Of a stretch of 64,000 nt of DNA, positions 53,821 through 63,568 are shown one piece after another. This DNA is from an uncultured Fretibacterium sp. (GTDB taxonomy: Bacteria > Synergistota > Synergistia > Synergistales > Aminobacteriaceae), in the NCBI GenBank assembly GCA_937911045.1, contig CALEPX010000012.1, positions 1-64,000 of the forward strand, in the 5' to 3' direction. The translations under genes were made by a program, and so were the position numbers. The first letter of the stretch is position 1; every line of letters starts with the position of its first letter. The notes under the pieces are model-generated. The model was not told where the DNA came from and ran no database searches. It saw nothing but the letters and a program-made list of their open reading frames with translations.

Positions 53821-56640
53821 TTATCTCAGTTCTTTCGCGTAATCTCGCAGGAATTTCGCCGTGTAGCCTTTGTTGGCATTCATGATCTCTTCGGGAGTGC
53901 CCTCACAAATAATTTCGCCGCCATTCTCGCCGCCCTCAGGACCAAGATCGATTATGTAGTCCGCAGATAATAACACGTCTGGATTGTGTTCGATGAAAAC
54001 GATTGTGCTTTTGTTGTGATCGATTATCCGGTGAATTATGCTGAGTAATTTTTTAACGTCCGTGTAGAATAATCCCGTTGTAGGTTCGTCGAGCAAATAC
54101 AGAGTTCGTCCGCCGAATTTCTTCGAGAGTTCTTTGGATAATTTCACGCGCTGAGCTTCACCGCCTGATAAAGTCAGAGCTGATTGTCCAAGACGAATAT
54201 ATCCCAAACCGGCATCCTGAATCAATTTGAGTTTTGCTAATATCTTGGGAATGCCGCCGAAAAATTCCGCAGCTTCATCGACAGTCATAGCTAATACGTC
54301 AGCAATATTCTTGTTCTTGAAACGCACTTCCAGAGTTTCGTGATTGTATCTCGTGCCGCCACAAATTTCGCAATCTGAGTAAATATCCGGCAAAAACAGC
54401 ATCGAAGTTTTCACAGAGCCAGCTCCACCGCAAGCTTCACACCTGCCGCCCTTCACGTTAAAACTGAATCTTCCCGGATTATAGCCCCTGAATTTCGCGT
54501 CGGGTAATTCCGCAAAAAATTCGCGAATGAGTGAGAATACGCCCGTATATGTCGCAGGATTTGAGCGCGGAGTTCTGCCGATTGGGCTTTGGTCTACGAG
54601 AACTATGTTGTCGAAAAATTCTGTGCCCTCGATTGACTTGAATTTCCCGGGACGTTCACGGAAATCTCTGTCCAACATTCTGCGCATGCCTTTGTATAAC
54701 ACATCGTACAGGAAGCTGCTTTTGCCTGAACCGGATACGCCGCTGATGCACGTGAAGCAGCCGACCGGAATTTTTATATTTATGTTCTTGAGATTGTTGT
54801 GAGCAGCAGATTTCACACGCAGCCATTTCTCCGGAACACGCCGGGATTGTTTTCGAACGATTCCGCAAGATTCTCCGCGCAAATATTTTCCGGTTAAGCC
54901 GTCAGATTTCAGAACTTGATCGTATGAGCCGGAATTTATGATTTCTCCGCCATTTTCTCCGGCAGCCAGCCCCATCTCGATTAAATTATCCGCAGCCTGC
55001 ATAGTTTCGCGATCATGTTCGACAACAACGACAGTGTTTCCCAAGTCACGAATCGATGTCAGTGAGCGTATTAATTTTTCCGTATCGCGCGGGTGAAGTC
55101 CGATTGTCGGTTCATCAAGAACGTATAATACGCCGCTGAGATTTGAGCCGATCTGAGTTGCAAGCCTGATACGCTGAGATTCTCCGCCTGATAAAGTGTC
55201 CGCACGTCTCAAGAGTGAAAGATAGCCTACTCCGACGTTGTTCAGAAATTCGAGCCGTTTGTTTATTTCGAGCAGAACTTGTGAAACGATTTCGGACTGA
55301 GTTTTTGTTAGCGTGAGATTTTGCATTACGTGTAATAATTTCTCGATTGGCATTGTGATTAAATCGCCTATATTGTATCCGGAAACTTTCACGTTGAGAG
55401 CTTCGGGTCTGAGTCTCAAACCGTTGCATGATTTGCATATGTCCTCCTCGCGATATAACGCAACTTCGTCAATTACGTTCTCGTTATCCGCGAAATATTT
55501 GAGTTTAGCTTCGAGCCAGCCTGTTACGCCTTCATAACGTCCCATGTATGGTCTAGCGATTCCGTTCTCGTCGAAAATCATCGGTAATTTTTCGTCACCG
55601 CTGCCGTTCCAAATGAAGTCCTGAATTTCCGGTGATAAGTTTTTATATTTTACGCTCAAATCCCAGCCGTGTTTTTCTGCGAACATTTCGAGTTTTTTGA
55701 TCGTGTAGGGCTTCGTTTTCCATGGAATTACAGCACCGTCCAAAACTGAGCGTTCGGGATCAATCGTGAGTTCGCGTGAAAAATGTTCGTGACTTCCCAA
55801 GCCTCCGCAATCTGGACAAGCTCCGACTGGATTGTTGAACGAAAATAATCTCGGTTCGATTTCCGGCATTCCGATTTCGCAATCCGGGCAGGAATATTTT
55901 TCGGTCATGGTGTATTCGCTGGAATTTTCGGGATTGATTAACACGTAGCCGTCGGATAATTTCAGAGCAGCTTCGACGGATTCGGCAAGTCTTGAGCGTC
56001 TGTCCGGTGAGATTTTCAAGCGGTCGATTACGATTTCGATATTATGTTTCTTGTTCTTGTCGAGTGCGATAGATTCTTCGAGATAGTAAACGCTGCCGTC
56101 AACTCTTGCGCGTGTGAAGCCCTTTTCGCTAACTTGGCTGAATAGATTTTTGAACTCGCCCTTTTTATTCTTGACGAGTGGTGAGAGAACTTCGATTTTT
56201 TTGCCGGATTCGTTCGTGAGAATGTAAGATAATATTTCGTCGATTGAGTGACGTTCGACAGGTTTGCCGCATTTCGGGCAATACGGTGTTCCGATTCTGC
56301 CGAATAACAGCCTGAAATAATCGTAAATTTCTGTCACAGTTCCGACAGTTGAGCGCGGATTGTGTCCTGTGCCTTTCTGTTCGATTGAGATAGCCGGTGA
56401 GAGTCCGGAGATTTCATCGACATCAGGTTTTTTCTGAACGCCGAGAAATTGCCGGGCATATGCGGAAAGCGATTCAACGTAACGTCTTTGACCTTCAGCG
56501 TATAACGTATCGAATGCCAGCGAAGATTTTCCCGAACCAGACGGTCCAGTTATTACGATTAATTTCCCGCGCGGGATTTCGAGATCGATATTTTTAAGAT
56601 TGTGTTCTTTTGCGCCACGAATTATTATAGCGTTGTTCAA
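53821..56640 (-). CDS. uvrA: Excinuclease ABC subunit A
   Basis: 939 residues, TTG start with GGGGGAA upstream. Two ABC ATPase halves: Walker A GPSGSGKSSLAFDT and GVSGSGKSSFLYDV, signature LSGGESQRIRLA and LSGGEAQRVKLS, Walker B YVLDEPTIGLHP and YLLDEPTTGLF. Zinc CxxC modules are present (CPKCGKP, CPDCEIGMPE...CPDCGG, CEACGGAG...CEICGG). It scans DNA for lesions with UvrB in nucleotide excision repair. Standing alone here and divergent from the next operon. Confidence 0.98.
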   Translation of the reverse strand: MNNAIIIRGAKEHNLKNIDLEIPRGKLIVITGPSGSGKSSLAFDTLYAEGQRRYVESLSAYARQFLGVQKKPDVDEISGLSPAISIEQKGTGHNPRSTVGTVTEIYDYFRLLFGRIGTPYCPKCGKPVERHSIDEILSYILTNESGKKIEVLSPLVKNKKGEFKNLFSQVSEKGFTRARVDGSVYYLEESIALDKNKKHNIEIVIDRLKISPDRRSRLAESVEAALKLSDGYVLINPENSSEYTMTEKYSCPDCEIGMPEIEPRLFSFNNPVGACPDCGGLGSHEHFSRELTIDPERSVLDGAVIPWKTKPYTIKKLEMFAEKHGWDLSVKYKNLSPEIQDFIWNGSGDEKLPMIFDENGIARPYMGRYEGVTGWLEAKLKYFADNENVIDEVALYREEDICKSCNGLRLRPEALNVKVSGYNIGDLITMPIEKLLHVMQNLTLTKTQSEIVSQVLLEINKRLEFLNNVGVGYLSLLRRADTLSGGESQRIRLATQIGSNLSGVLYVLDEPTIGLHPRDTEKLIRSLTSIRDLGNTVVVVEHDRETMQAADNLIEMGLAAGENGGEIINSGSYDQVLKSDGLTGKYLRGESCGIVRKQSRRVPEKWLRVKSAAHNNLKNINIKIPVGCFTCISGVSGSGKSSFLYDVLYKGMRRMLDRDFRERPGKFKSIEGTEFFDNIVLVDQSPIGRTPRSNPATYTGVFSLIREFFAELPDAKFRGYNPGRFSFNVKGGRCEACGGAGSVKTSMLFLPDIYSDCEICGGTRYNHETLEVRFKNKNIADVLAMTVDEAAEFFGGIPKILAKLKLIQDAGLGYIRLGQSALTLSGGEAQRVKLSKELSKKFGGRTLYLLDEPTTGLFYTDVKKLLSIIHRIIDHNKSTIVFIEHNPDVLLSADYIIDLGPEGGENGGEIICEGTPEEIMNANKGYTAKFLRDYAKELR

Positions 56641-56660
56641 GTCAATTCCCCCTGTATAAT
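56633..56660 (+). promoter_or_regulatory. Promoter of the secreted protein-galT-MFS operon
   Basis: TTGTTC (56633-56638), 16-bp spacer and a perfect TATAAT (56655-56660), 35 bp before the ATG at 56695. The -35 overlaps the first codons of uvrA on the other strand. Confidence 0.5.
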
Positions 56661-56694
56661 ATAGCGAAGAAATATTTTAGGAGAGTGAGTTTTG

Positions 56695-57327
56695 ATGTCA
56701 AGAATTTTGAAATTTACGTTTGCCGCGTTAATGCTGATGATATTGCTTGTGACGAGCGGTTTTGCTGCTGAGAAACCCGGCGGTGAAATTAAGCGCATGA
56801 GCATATTCGTTAGCAATTTCACGGAGGTCGGATTATATGATTTTGACGTTGCTGAATCTGGTAACGACGATCTTCTGCACCTGGCTAATCCTGAGAACGT
56901 CGGAGAATTGATCCGTTTCGGAATTAAGCATAACGTGATTAATAATCCCAAGACTACGATTAAGAAATGCACGGACGATAATTGCGAATACGGAGCGTTG
57001 ACGGTTTCTGGAGCAGCTGTTGCGTCGAGTGTGAAGAAATATTTTGACATGTCGATCGAGAATCAGAGTTTGCTCAATTCGTCGCCGGAATGTTTTTACG
57101 ATGGCAAACTGTATCATTTTGAGAAGCAGGATGAATCCGAAGCAGTTTATTACGCAGATGTTCAGAGCGTCAGTCAGAAAGCCGGAATTATCACGATGAA
57201 GGGCGAAATTTACGACACGAAGAACAAGTCCGATCGTCCGGCAAGATTCGTGGCAACAGCTAAGCCGTACGTCTGGAATAAGCGTGATACTTGGTCTATT
57301 CTTTCGCTTAGATTGGAGTGGAAATAA
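56695..57327 (+). CDS. Secreted protein of unknown function upstream of galT
   Basis: About 210 residues from the ATG at 56695 (AGGAG ten bases upstream; a TTG just before is also open). Signal peptide ILKFTFAALMLMILLVTSGFA. The mature part (RMSIFVSNFTEVGLYDFDV...ELIRFGIKHNVINNP...VKKYFDMSIENQS...FYDGKLYHFE...YYADVQSV) carries two Cys five residues apart (KKCTDDNCEYG). No family recognised. Its TAA shares a base with the galT ATG, so the two are coupled, which is odd for an exported protein and a cytosolic sugar enzyme. Confidence 0.78.
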   Translation: MSRILKFTFAALMLMILLVTSGFAAEKPGGEIKRMSIFVSNFTEVGLYDFDVAESGNDDLLHLANPENVGELIRFGIKHNVINNPKTTIKKCTDDNCEYGALTVSGAAVASSVKKYFDMSIENQSLLNSSPECFYDGKLYHFEKQDESEAVYYADVQSVSQKAGIITMKGEIYDTKNKSDRPARFVATAKPYVWNKRDTWSILSLRLEWK

Positions 57328-58859
57328 TGAATACGAATTTGAATCACGAGATTAATAATCTGTTGAAATTCGCAATCTCGAAGAATTTGATCGAACGTGA
57401 GGATTTTTTCTACGCAGCAAATTCGATTATCGGGATTTTGGGAGTGAACGAATTTTCGCCCGAAGAATTTGAATCTGGTTCTGAATCTAAATCTGAATTT
57501 GGGAGTTCTCCGGATATGATTCTCTCGAAGATTCTGGATTACGCGGTTGAAGCCGGAATTATCGAGAATACGGAAACTGAGCGCGATTTGCTTGATACGG
57601 AACTGATGGGAGTTTTGACACCCAGACCGTCAGACGTAATCCGTGAATTTTGGTCGAATTACGAGAAATCACCGATTGAAGCAACGAATTATTTTTACGG
57701 ATTGGGGATTTCGTCGAATTATATCAGGTCAGCACGTACAGCCAAGAATATCTGTTGGAAAACTCGCACCGATTACGGCGAACTTGACATTACGATTAAT
57801 ATCTCGAAACCAGAGAAAGATCCCAGAGATATTGCCAAAGCCAAGCTGATTAAGTCAACGGGTTATCCGAAATGTTTGTTGTGCCGCGAGAACGAGGGAT
57901 TTTACGGACACCACGGACACCCTGCGCGCGAGAATTTGCGATTAATCCCGATTGACATGAATGGCAAAGACTGGTTCTTGCAGTATTCGCCGTATAGTTA
58001 TTATAACGAGCATTGTATAGTTTTGGGACGTGAGCATGTTCCGATGCTGATTTCTCGTGAGACGTTCGAGAATTTGCTGGAGTTCGTTACGAAATTTCCG
58101 GATTATTTTGTCGGGTCGAATGCGGATTTGCCGATTGTTGGCGGATCGATTCTGTCGCATGATCATTATCAGGGCGGACGTTACAAATTTGCGATGGATA
58201 ATGCCGTGTTCGAGAAGAAATATGAATCTAAATCTGAATCAGGGATCGAGATTGGGCGAATCAAGTGGCCTATGTCAGCGTTGAGACTGAGTTCAGAGAA
58301 GCCGGATTTGCTCGTGAAAGTTGCGAATAAGATTCTCGAAGCATGGCGCGAATGGACAGATGAGAGCGTCGGAGTTCTTGCGTATTCTGACGGTGAAGCT
58401 CATAACACGATAACGCCGATTGCACGACGAAGGGGAAATTTTTACGAGCTGGATCTGGTTTTGAGGAATAATCGCACAAGTCCGGAACACCCGTTGGGAA
58501 TTTTTCACCCGCATTCGGACGTTCATCACATCAAGAAAGAAAATATCGGATTGATCGAAGTGATGGGGCTTGCAGTTTTGCCGGCACGATTGAAGTCAGC
58601 GATTGAGAGAATGTGTGAGGCCTGGATTGCTGGCATGAACGATTTGCCCGAGGATTTGAAGCTTCACGAGAACTGGTATCGTGAAATCCGTGAGAAATAT
58701 GCCGGGACGAAAAATCCTGATGTCGAACATGTTGAAAAAATTCTGCGTGATGAAATCGGACACGTGTTCGCGCGAGTTCTGAGTGACAGCGGAGTTTTCA
58801 AGCGTAATTCTGAAGGGTTCGCAGCGTTTGATAAATTTGTAGAGAGTGTGATATTGTGA
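57327..58859 (+). CDS. galT: UDP-glucose--hexose-1-phosphate uridylyltransferase (long GalT type)
   Basis: About 510 residues, the size of the Firmicutes-type GalT2 family rather than the ~350-residue E. coli enzyme. The nucleophile region reads GGSILSHDHYQGGRYKFAM, carrying the HxHxQ motif; other landmarks are KCLLCRENEGFYGHHGHPAR and YYNEHCIVL. It moves UMP between glucose- and galactose-1-phosphate. Two Ser/Glu/Lys-rich stretches (near residues 50-60, and near 300 in KYESKSESGIE) look like repeat-derived insertions. GTG start of the next gene overlaps its stop by four bases. Confidence 0.9.
   Translation: MNTNLNHEINNLLKFAISKNLIEREDFFYAANSIIGILGVNEFSPEEFESGSESKSEFGSSPDMILSKILDYAVEAGIIENTETERDLLDTELMGVLTPRPSDVIREFWSNYEKSPIEATNYFYGLGISSNYIRSARTAKNICWKTRTDYGELDITINISKPEKDPRDIAKAKLIKSTGYPKCLLCRENEGFYGHHGHPARENLRLIPIDMNGKDWFLQYSPYSYYNEHCIVLGREHVPMLISRETFENLLEFVTKFPDYFVGSNADLPIVGGSILSHDHYQGGRYKFAMDNAVFEKKYESKSESGIEIGRIKWPMSALRLSSEKPDLLVKVANKILEAWREWTDESVGVLAYSDGEAHNTITPIARRRGNFYELDLVLRNNRTSPEHPLGIFHPHSDVHHIKKENIGLIEVMGLAVLPARLKSAIERMCEAWIAGMNDLPEDLKLHENWYREIREKYAGTKNPDVEHVEKILRDEIGHVFARVLSDSGVFKRNSEGFAAFDKFVESVIL
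57470..57499 (+). repeat. GAATCT hexamer repeat in galT
   Basis: Four to five imperfect in-frame GAATCT-type hexamers encode a Ser/Glu/Lys stretch; a second copy of the same type lies at 58223-58240. Both fall where other members of the family would not need extra residues. Confidence 0.65.
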
Positions 58860-60145
58860 GAAACAAAAATCAGTTTTCGTTATTCCTGACGCGAAGATTC
58901 ATGCCGTTATTCGTGACGCAATTTCTGGGAGCATTCAACGATAATTTTTTCAAGAGCTCGTTAATGATGTTAATAACGTACAGGTTGGGTGACGCCATTG
59001 GAGTTGATTCGCGAATTTTGGTGAACGCAGCTGCCGGAATATTTATATTGCCCTTTTTCATATTTGCAGCCCCTGCGAGTGATTTAGCCGATAGATACGA
59101 CCGTTCGACGCTGATGCGCTGGGTGAAATTTGCGGAAATAATCGTTATGGCTGGTGCAGCGATTGGTTTTCACGTTCACGATGTGTTCCTGTTGATGATT
59201 GTGCTGTTCATGATGGGTGCGCAATCGACGTTTTTCAGCCCCGCAAAGTACAGCATTCTTCCGCAACATTTGCACGAGGACGAATTAATCGCCGGCAATG
59301 GCTTGATACAAATGGGAACGTATCTTGCGATTTTGTCCGGAACGATTTTCGGAGGCTTGTTGATTTTGCGCGAGAACGGAATTTACTGGGTCGGAGGTTT
59401 GGCGGTGAGTATCGCGGCGGCAGGTTGGTTGAGCAGTCTGTTAATTCCCCCGACGAAGCCGATTGATTCTGAACGCAGAATTTCGTTTAATATCGTTGGA
59501 CGCACGCTGGAAATGTTCCGTGATGTTGTGCCGATGAGAAAAGTTTTCGGAGCAATGTTAGCGATTTCGTGGTTCTGGTTAGTCGGAGCGACGTTTCTCG
59601 CACAGTTCCCGACGTTCGCGAAATTGAATCTCGGAGCAGATGAAAGTGTAGCAACAAGTTTTCTCGCAATATTCTCGTGTGGCATAGGCTTGGGTTCGAT
59701 GGCATGTAACGCGCTTCTGAAGAGCAAAGTCACGACAAAATATGTAGCGTCTTCAGCGTACGGGATTGCGCTGGCGAGTTTGCTGCTGTGGTTTGTGAGC
59801 AGTCAGAGACCGCCTGTTGCGCCTGGAACGGAAATTATCGGATTGTGGGAATTTTTCGCGAACCCGTCGAATTGGACGATTATAGCGTGTTTGTTCGTGA
59901 TAGCGTTTTGCGGAGGATTGTACATTGTGCCGTTGTACGCCGTCATGCAGACTCGCGCTCCTGAGGAAAAAGTTTCCGGAGTAATTGCGTGTTCGAACAT
60001 AACGGATTCGATTTTCATGGCAGTAGCAGCGTTGGGAGCAGGTTTGTTAATCTCGATGGGATTCACGATTTCGCAGATATTCTTGCTTGTAGCTCCGACG
60101 ACGTTTCTGGTTGGACTTGCCGTAAGATTGCTAATTCTGGAATAA
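58856..60145 (+). CDS. MFS transporter, lysophospholipid-transporter-like (LplT)
   Basis: 429 residues, GTG start overlapping the galT stop by four bases. Twelve hydrophobic segments. The N-terminal FVTQFLGAFNDNFFKSSLMML and the AAPASDLADRYDRSTLMRWVKFAEI loop are characteristic of the LplT/Aas membrane half; FFSPAKYSILPQHL follows. Relatives flip lysophospholipids or are fused to an acyltransferase; this copy stops after the transporter. Coupled to galT and preceded by a secreted protein, so a role in envelope lipid or sugar metabolism is possible. Confidence 0.88.
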   Translation: MRNKNQFSLFLTRRFMPLFVTQFLGAFNDNFFKSSLMMLITYRLGDAIGVDSRILVNAAAGIFILPFFIFAAPASDLADRYDRSTLMRWVKFAEIIVMAGAAIGFHVHDVFLLMIVLFMMGAQSTFFSPAKYSILPQHLHEDELIAGNGLIQMGTYLAILSGTIFGGLLILRENGIYWVGGLAVSIAAAGWLSSLLIPPTKPIDSERRISFNIVGRTLEMFRDVVPMRKVFGAMLAISWFWLVGATFLAQFPTFAKLNLGADESVATSFLAIFSCGIGLGSMACNALLKSKVTTKYVASSAYGIALASLLLWFVSSQRPPVAPGTEIIGLWEFFANPSNWTIIACLFVIAFCGGLYIVPLYAVMQTRAPEEKVSGVIACSNITDSIFMAVAALGAGLLISMGFTISQIFLLVAPTTFLVGLAVRLLILE

Positions 60146-60152
60146 ATATAAA

Positions 60153-60208
60153 CGAAGCTCCTGAACTAAATCTGAATTACGTGATTTAATCGGGAGCTTT
60201 TTTTTACG
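60153..60208. terminator. Bidirectional terminator between the MFS gene and dxs
   Basis: GAAGCTCC / GGGAGCTT stem with a ~35-nt AT-rich interior followed by T8 on the plus strand; it serves the convergent minus-strand dxs less strongly. Confidence 0.75.
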
Positions 60209-62024
60209 CGTAAATTTTCGAGATGATATTCTCCGGAGTAAGTCCGAATAATTCGCGCTGTTGTTCTGATGTAGCATGTTGAACGCAAACGTCCGGAACA
60301 CCGAATCTGAATAATCTCGCGTGTGATTGATGCTCTGAGATAAAAGCGGCGATCGCTTCACCCAGACCACCGGCTAGATAATTTTCTTCGAGAGTTGCTA
60401 TTATCTCGTAACGTTTGATTATTTCGGATAATAAATTCGTGTCGAGCGGCTTGATGCGCTGGATATTATAGACTGCTGGCGGCGTGAGATTTTTCTTGAT
60501 TGCGAGTTCCCGCGCTTTGAGCATGATTTCGAGCATGATTCCGTGACCGAGTAACGCGTATTTTTCGCCGTCGGAGATTTTTGTTATTGCGGAAAATTTC
60601 GCTTCGAGATTTGTTTCCGGAATATTGCCTCTTGGATAGCGAATCAAAGTCGGTGCGTTGCGTTTTGCTGCGATTTGCATTGCCTGACGCAGGGAATTTT
60701 CGTCGCATGGTGAGTATATTTCGAGATTCGGAATTGCGCGTGACCATGAAATGTCGAGTAATCCCTGATGAGTGTCGCCGTCCGAGCCGACTAAACCAGC
60801 ACGGTCAACCATCAGAACTACCGGCAAATTTTGCAGAGCTATATCGTGCATTAACTGATCCATTGCGCGCTGTAAGAACGTCGAGTAAATAAATACCCAA
60901 GGTTTCATTCCGCCTGCTGCGAGACCTGCTGCCATTGTGAGCATGTGACTTTCGGCTATTCCAACGTCAAAGAATCTCTCGGGGAAATTTCTGCTGAAGT
61001 TTTCGAGTTTTACGCCCGTGACCATTGCCGCGGTAAAACACACGATGCGATTATCATGATTAGCTAATGATTCCATGATTTGTGACGCTGCTTCACTCCA
61101 AGTTCGGGATTTTTTACCTGAGCTTTTGGGAGCGACTTGATGAAATTTCGTGGGGTTTTTCTCCGCGTCAGGAAAACCTTTGCCTTTGATCGTGTTGAAG
61201 TGCAAGAGTACCGGACGTTCGTAATTTTTCGCGAGTTCGAATATTGTGTCGCAAGTTTTGAGATCGTGACCGTCGAATGGCCCCCAGTAATTTATGCCCA
61301 AATCGTCGAAGAAATTCTCGGGAATGAGCAGATTTTTCACGTGATCACGAAAGCCGCTCAAGTGTTCGTAAAGCCTCTTGCCGTTCGGAAGTGACAAGCA
61401 GATTTTGCGTATTGAGTTTTTCGTGGCGTTGTAGAAATTGTTTGCTGAGAGTTTCGCTAGCAAAGTTGAGAAGCCGCCGATACGATTGCTGATTGAGTGC
61501 TTGTTGTCGTTCAGGATTATGATTATCTTGGTTTTGGTTTCCTGAACGTAATTCAGAGCTTCGAGCGCAAGACCGTTGATTAGTGATGCGTCACCGATGA
61601 ATGCGATTATATTGCGATTTTCCCCGAGTAAATCCCGAGCTTTCGCGTAACCCAGAGCCGCGGAAATTGACGTGCTGCTGTGACCGGTGTTGAAATGATC
61701 ACAGGGACTTTCGCTTCGTCTTGGGAATCCGCACAAGCCGTCTTTTAATCGCAAAGTTGGGAATTTGTCGAATCTGTCGGTGAGAATTTTGTACGCGTAT
61801 GACTGATGCCCAACGTCGAAGATTATGCGGTCGTTGAACGGGTCGAAATTTCGCAGCATTGAGATTATGAGTTCTACAGCACAGAGTGACGAGCCTAAAT
61901 GTCCGCCGTTTTTCATGACGGTATCGAGAATAACTTCCCGGACTTCGGAGGCAAGCTCAGGTAATTTCTCGTCAGGAATTGCTAATAAATCTTTGTGAGT
62001 GAATCCCGGCTTGAGAAATTGCAT
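60204..62024 (-). CDS. dxs: 1-deoxy-D-xylulose-5-phosphate synthase
   Basis: 606 residues, normal for Dxs. Thiamine diphosphate motif GDASLINGLALEALN (the family has GDG), then IIILNDNKHSIS, the WGPFDGHD segment, GIAESHMLTMAAGLA with the catalytic Glu, and DRAGLVGSDGDTHQGLLD in the transketolase-type Pyr domain. It makes DXP from pyruvate and glyceraldehyde 3-phosphate, first step of the MEP isoprenoid route and thiamine/pyridoxal precursor supply. It follows the GAF-like gene by seven bases on the same strand. Confidence 0.97.
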   Translation of the reverse strand: MQFLKPGFTHKDLLAIPDEKLPELASEVREVILDTVMKNGGHLGSSLCAVELIISMLRNFDPFNDRIIFDVGHQSYAYKILTDRFDKFPTLRLKDGLCGFPRRSESPCDHFNTGHSSTSISAALGYAKARDLLGENRNIIAFIGDASLINGLALEALNYVQETKTKIIIILNDNKHSISNRIGGFSTLLAKLSANNFYNATKNSIRKICLSLPNGKRLYEHLSGFRDHVKNLLIPENFFDDLGINYWGPFDGHDLKTCDTIFELAKNYERPVLLHFNTIKGKGFPDAEKNPTKFHQVAPKSSGKKSRTWSEAASQIMESLANHDNRIVCFTAAMVTGVKLENFSRNFPERFFDVGIAESHMLTMAAGLAAGGMKPWVFIYSTFLQRAMDQLMHDIALQNLPVVLMVDRAGLVGSDGDTHQGLLDISWSRAIPNLEIYSPCDENSLRQAMQIAAKRNAPTLIRYPRGNIPETNLEAKFSAITKISDGEKYALLGHGIMLEIMLKARELAIKKNLTPPAVYNIQRIKPLDTNLLSEIIKRYEIIATLEENYLAGGLGEAIAAFISEHQSHARLFRFGVPDVCVQHATSEQQRELFGLTPENIISKIYA

Positions 62025-62031
62025 GTTATTT

Positions 62032-63477
62032 TTATTCGAATCGTCTGAACTCGTAGGCTGCGAATTGTGCGATTAATTGCATCGACGCGAGTTGTGCCCT
62101 GTTGAGAACGTTGTAATCGGATTTATTTTGCCCCGAGCCGATTGCGATTATTGCGACCAGAGAATTTTCGTCACACAGCGGGAAAATATATTTCATGTCG
62201 GAAGCTTTGAGAATTTCTTTCCAGGGACAGCCGCCTAAACCCCAAGATTTGAATACTGAGTCCGGAGTTTGTTCGTCGAGATTGTATATTGACTCGTGAA
62301 CGTCGGAATTTTTCACGGGAGCTGATGATGGCAGCAGTGTCGGGTCGGAATTTGAGCGGAAATGTCCGGTTCTGCGTTCGGAGAGAGTGTAGCCGGATCT
62401 GGACTTGTCCCAAATTGCGAGCAGGCAGTTTTTCATTCGGCACTGTTCCATGAAGATGTCGATTAAGAGTGACAGGAATCTTCCGCGGGATTCTGCGCCT
62501 TTGAGAATTTTCAGCACGTTTGACAGTGACAAGACCGTAAATTCTTCGGAGGAAATGTCGATCTCGGATTGAACGTTCTGTTTTCGCAAATTATTAATCG
62601 CGACGGCACGAACGGCTAAATTCCCGAGCAGTTCGAGAAAATTCATGGTTTGCGAATCCGGCATTTTGTCCCATTTGATTACGCAAAATAATCTGAAGTC
62701 TCCTTCTGCGATTGGCAAAACGATTTCGACGTTGTTATCTTGTTGAGCTAATACAACGGGATTCGGCGGCAGAATTTGTGAGGCGAAAATTCCTGTGCGT
62801 TCAGGGATATTTTTTACGGAATCGCTGTGACCTTTGAGGACGGTCAGGTAATTGCCTTCGTCTTTGAGGATTGCGATTGATTTCGGGAACAAGCTTTCCT
62901 GAATTACGTCGTTTAGGAACGAGGCGAAATATTGCAACGGCATCGGCTCGAAGATTGACGCGAGAGTGTTTTTTGTCGCGAGAATCATGTAAGATAAGCG
63001 CGATAATTTTTTCTCAGTGTCAGAGACATTCTTGAAAGTCTGCCAAAGTCTGATTAATCCTGCGTATGGTTCGAGTTCATGAATGAATGATTCCGGTTTT
63101 GCAATATTTTCTTGAATCAGCACGAAAATTTCCCATTCAGGCAAACCGCGCATTCTGATTACGGATTGGAAATTGTTGCCGAGAATTTGTGCGGAAAAAT
63201 CGCGATAAATTACTTCACAAGAATCTTTCAGGATTGCGTCCGGAAAAATTTTTGCAGGGTTATTATCTTGATCTTGGAAATTAATTGTTAAAGTTGACGG
63301 AATTATGCCGACAGAATCGATAATGTTGAACGAGTCGAACGAATCCTGAGCGTCAGAATTTGCGTGTTCGATTACGATTGCGTGAAAATTTTTCGTGCCA
63401 AGGAAATCGCTTAAGCATTTGAGAGCGCCGCCCCCGAGAATGAAGTCGATATTCTTGTATAGCTCGTTAAAATCCAT
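62032..63477 (-). CDS. Unknown cytoplasmic protein with GAF-like domains, coupled to dxs
   Basis: 481 residues, AGGAGG before the ATG, no signal peptide or membrane segment. Two stretches resemble GAF domains: residues ~165-290 (LASIFEPMPLQYFASFLNDVIQ, SIAILKDEGNYLTVLKGH, VVLAQQDNNVEIVLPI) and ~330-480 (LSLLIDIFMEQCRMKNCLLAIWD, MKYIFPLCDENSLVAIIAIG). The N-terminal ~150 residues form a separate domain with LLRLWQTFKNVSD-like helices after it. No output domain is seen. Seven bases from dxs and divergent from flbD; a sensor or adaptor for either neighbour would be a guess. Confidence 0.72.
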   Translation of the reverse strand: MDFNELYKNIDFILGGGALKCLSDFLGTKNFHAIVIEHANSDAQDSFDSFNIIDSVGIIPSTLTINFQDQDNNPAKIFPDAILKDSCEVIYRDFSAQILGNNFQSVIRMRGLPEWEIFVLIQENIAKPESFIHELEPYAGLIRLWQTFKNVSDTEKKLSRLSYMILATKNTLASIFEPMPLQYFASFLNDVIQESLFPKSIAILKDEGNYLTVLKGHSDSVKNIPERTGIFASQILPPNPVVLAQQDNNVEIVLPIAEGDFRLFCVIKWDKMPDSQTMNFLELLGNLAVRAVAINNLRKQNVQSEIDISSEEFTVLSLSNVLKILKGAESRGRFLSLLIDIFMEQCRMKNCLLAIWDKSRSGYTLSERRTGHFRSNSDPTLLPSSAPVKNSDVHESIYNLDEQTPDSVFKSWGLGGCPWKEILKASDMKYIFPLCDENSLVAIIAIGSGQNKSDYNVLNRAQLASMQLIAQFAAYEFRRFE

Positions 63478-63568
63478 TTTTGAGAGAACCTCCTGAATTT
63501 ATAATTATTATTTGCGATTTGATTTTGAATTTGAGAAATAATTTTATCGCTTTTTCCGTTCAAAATCG

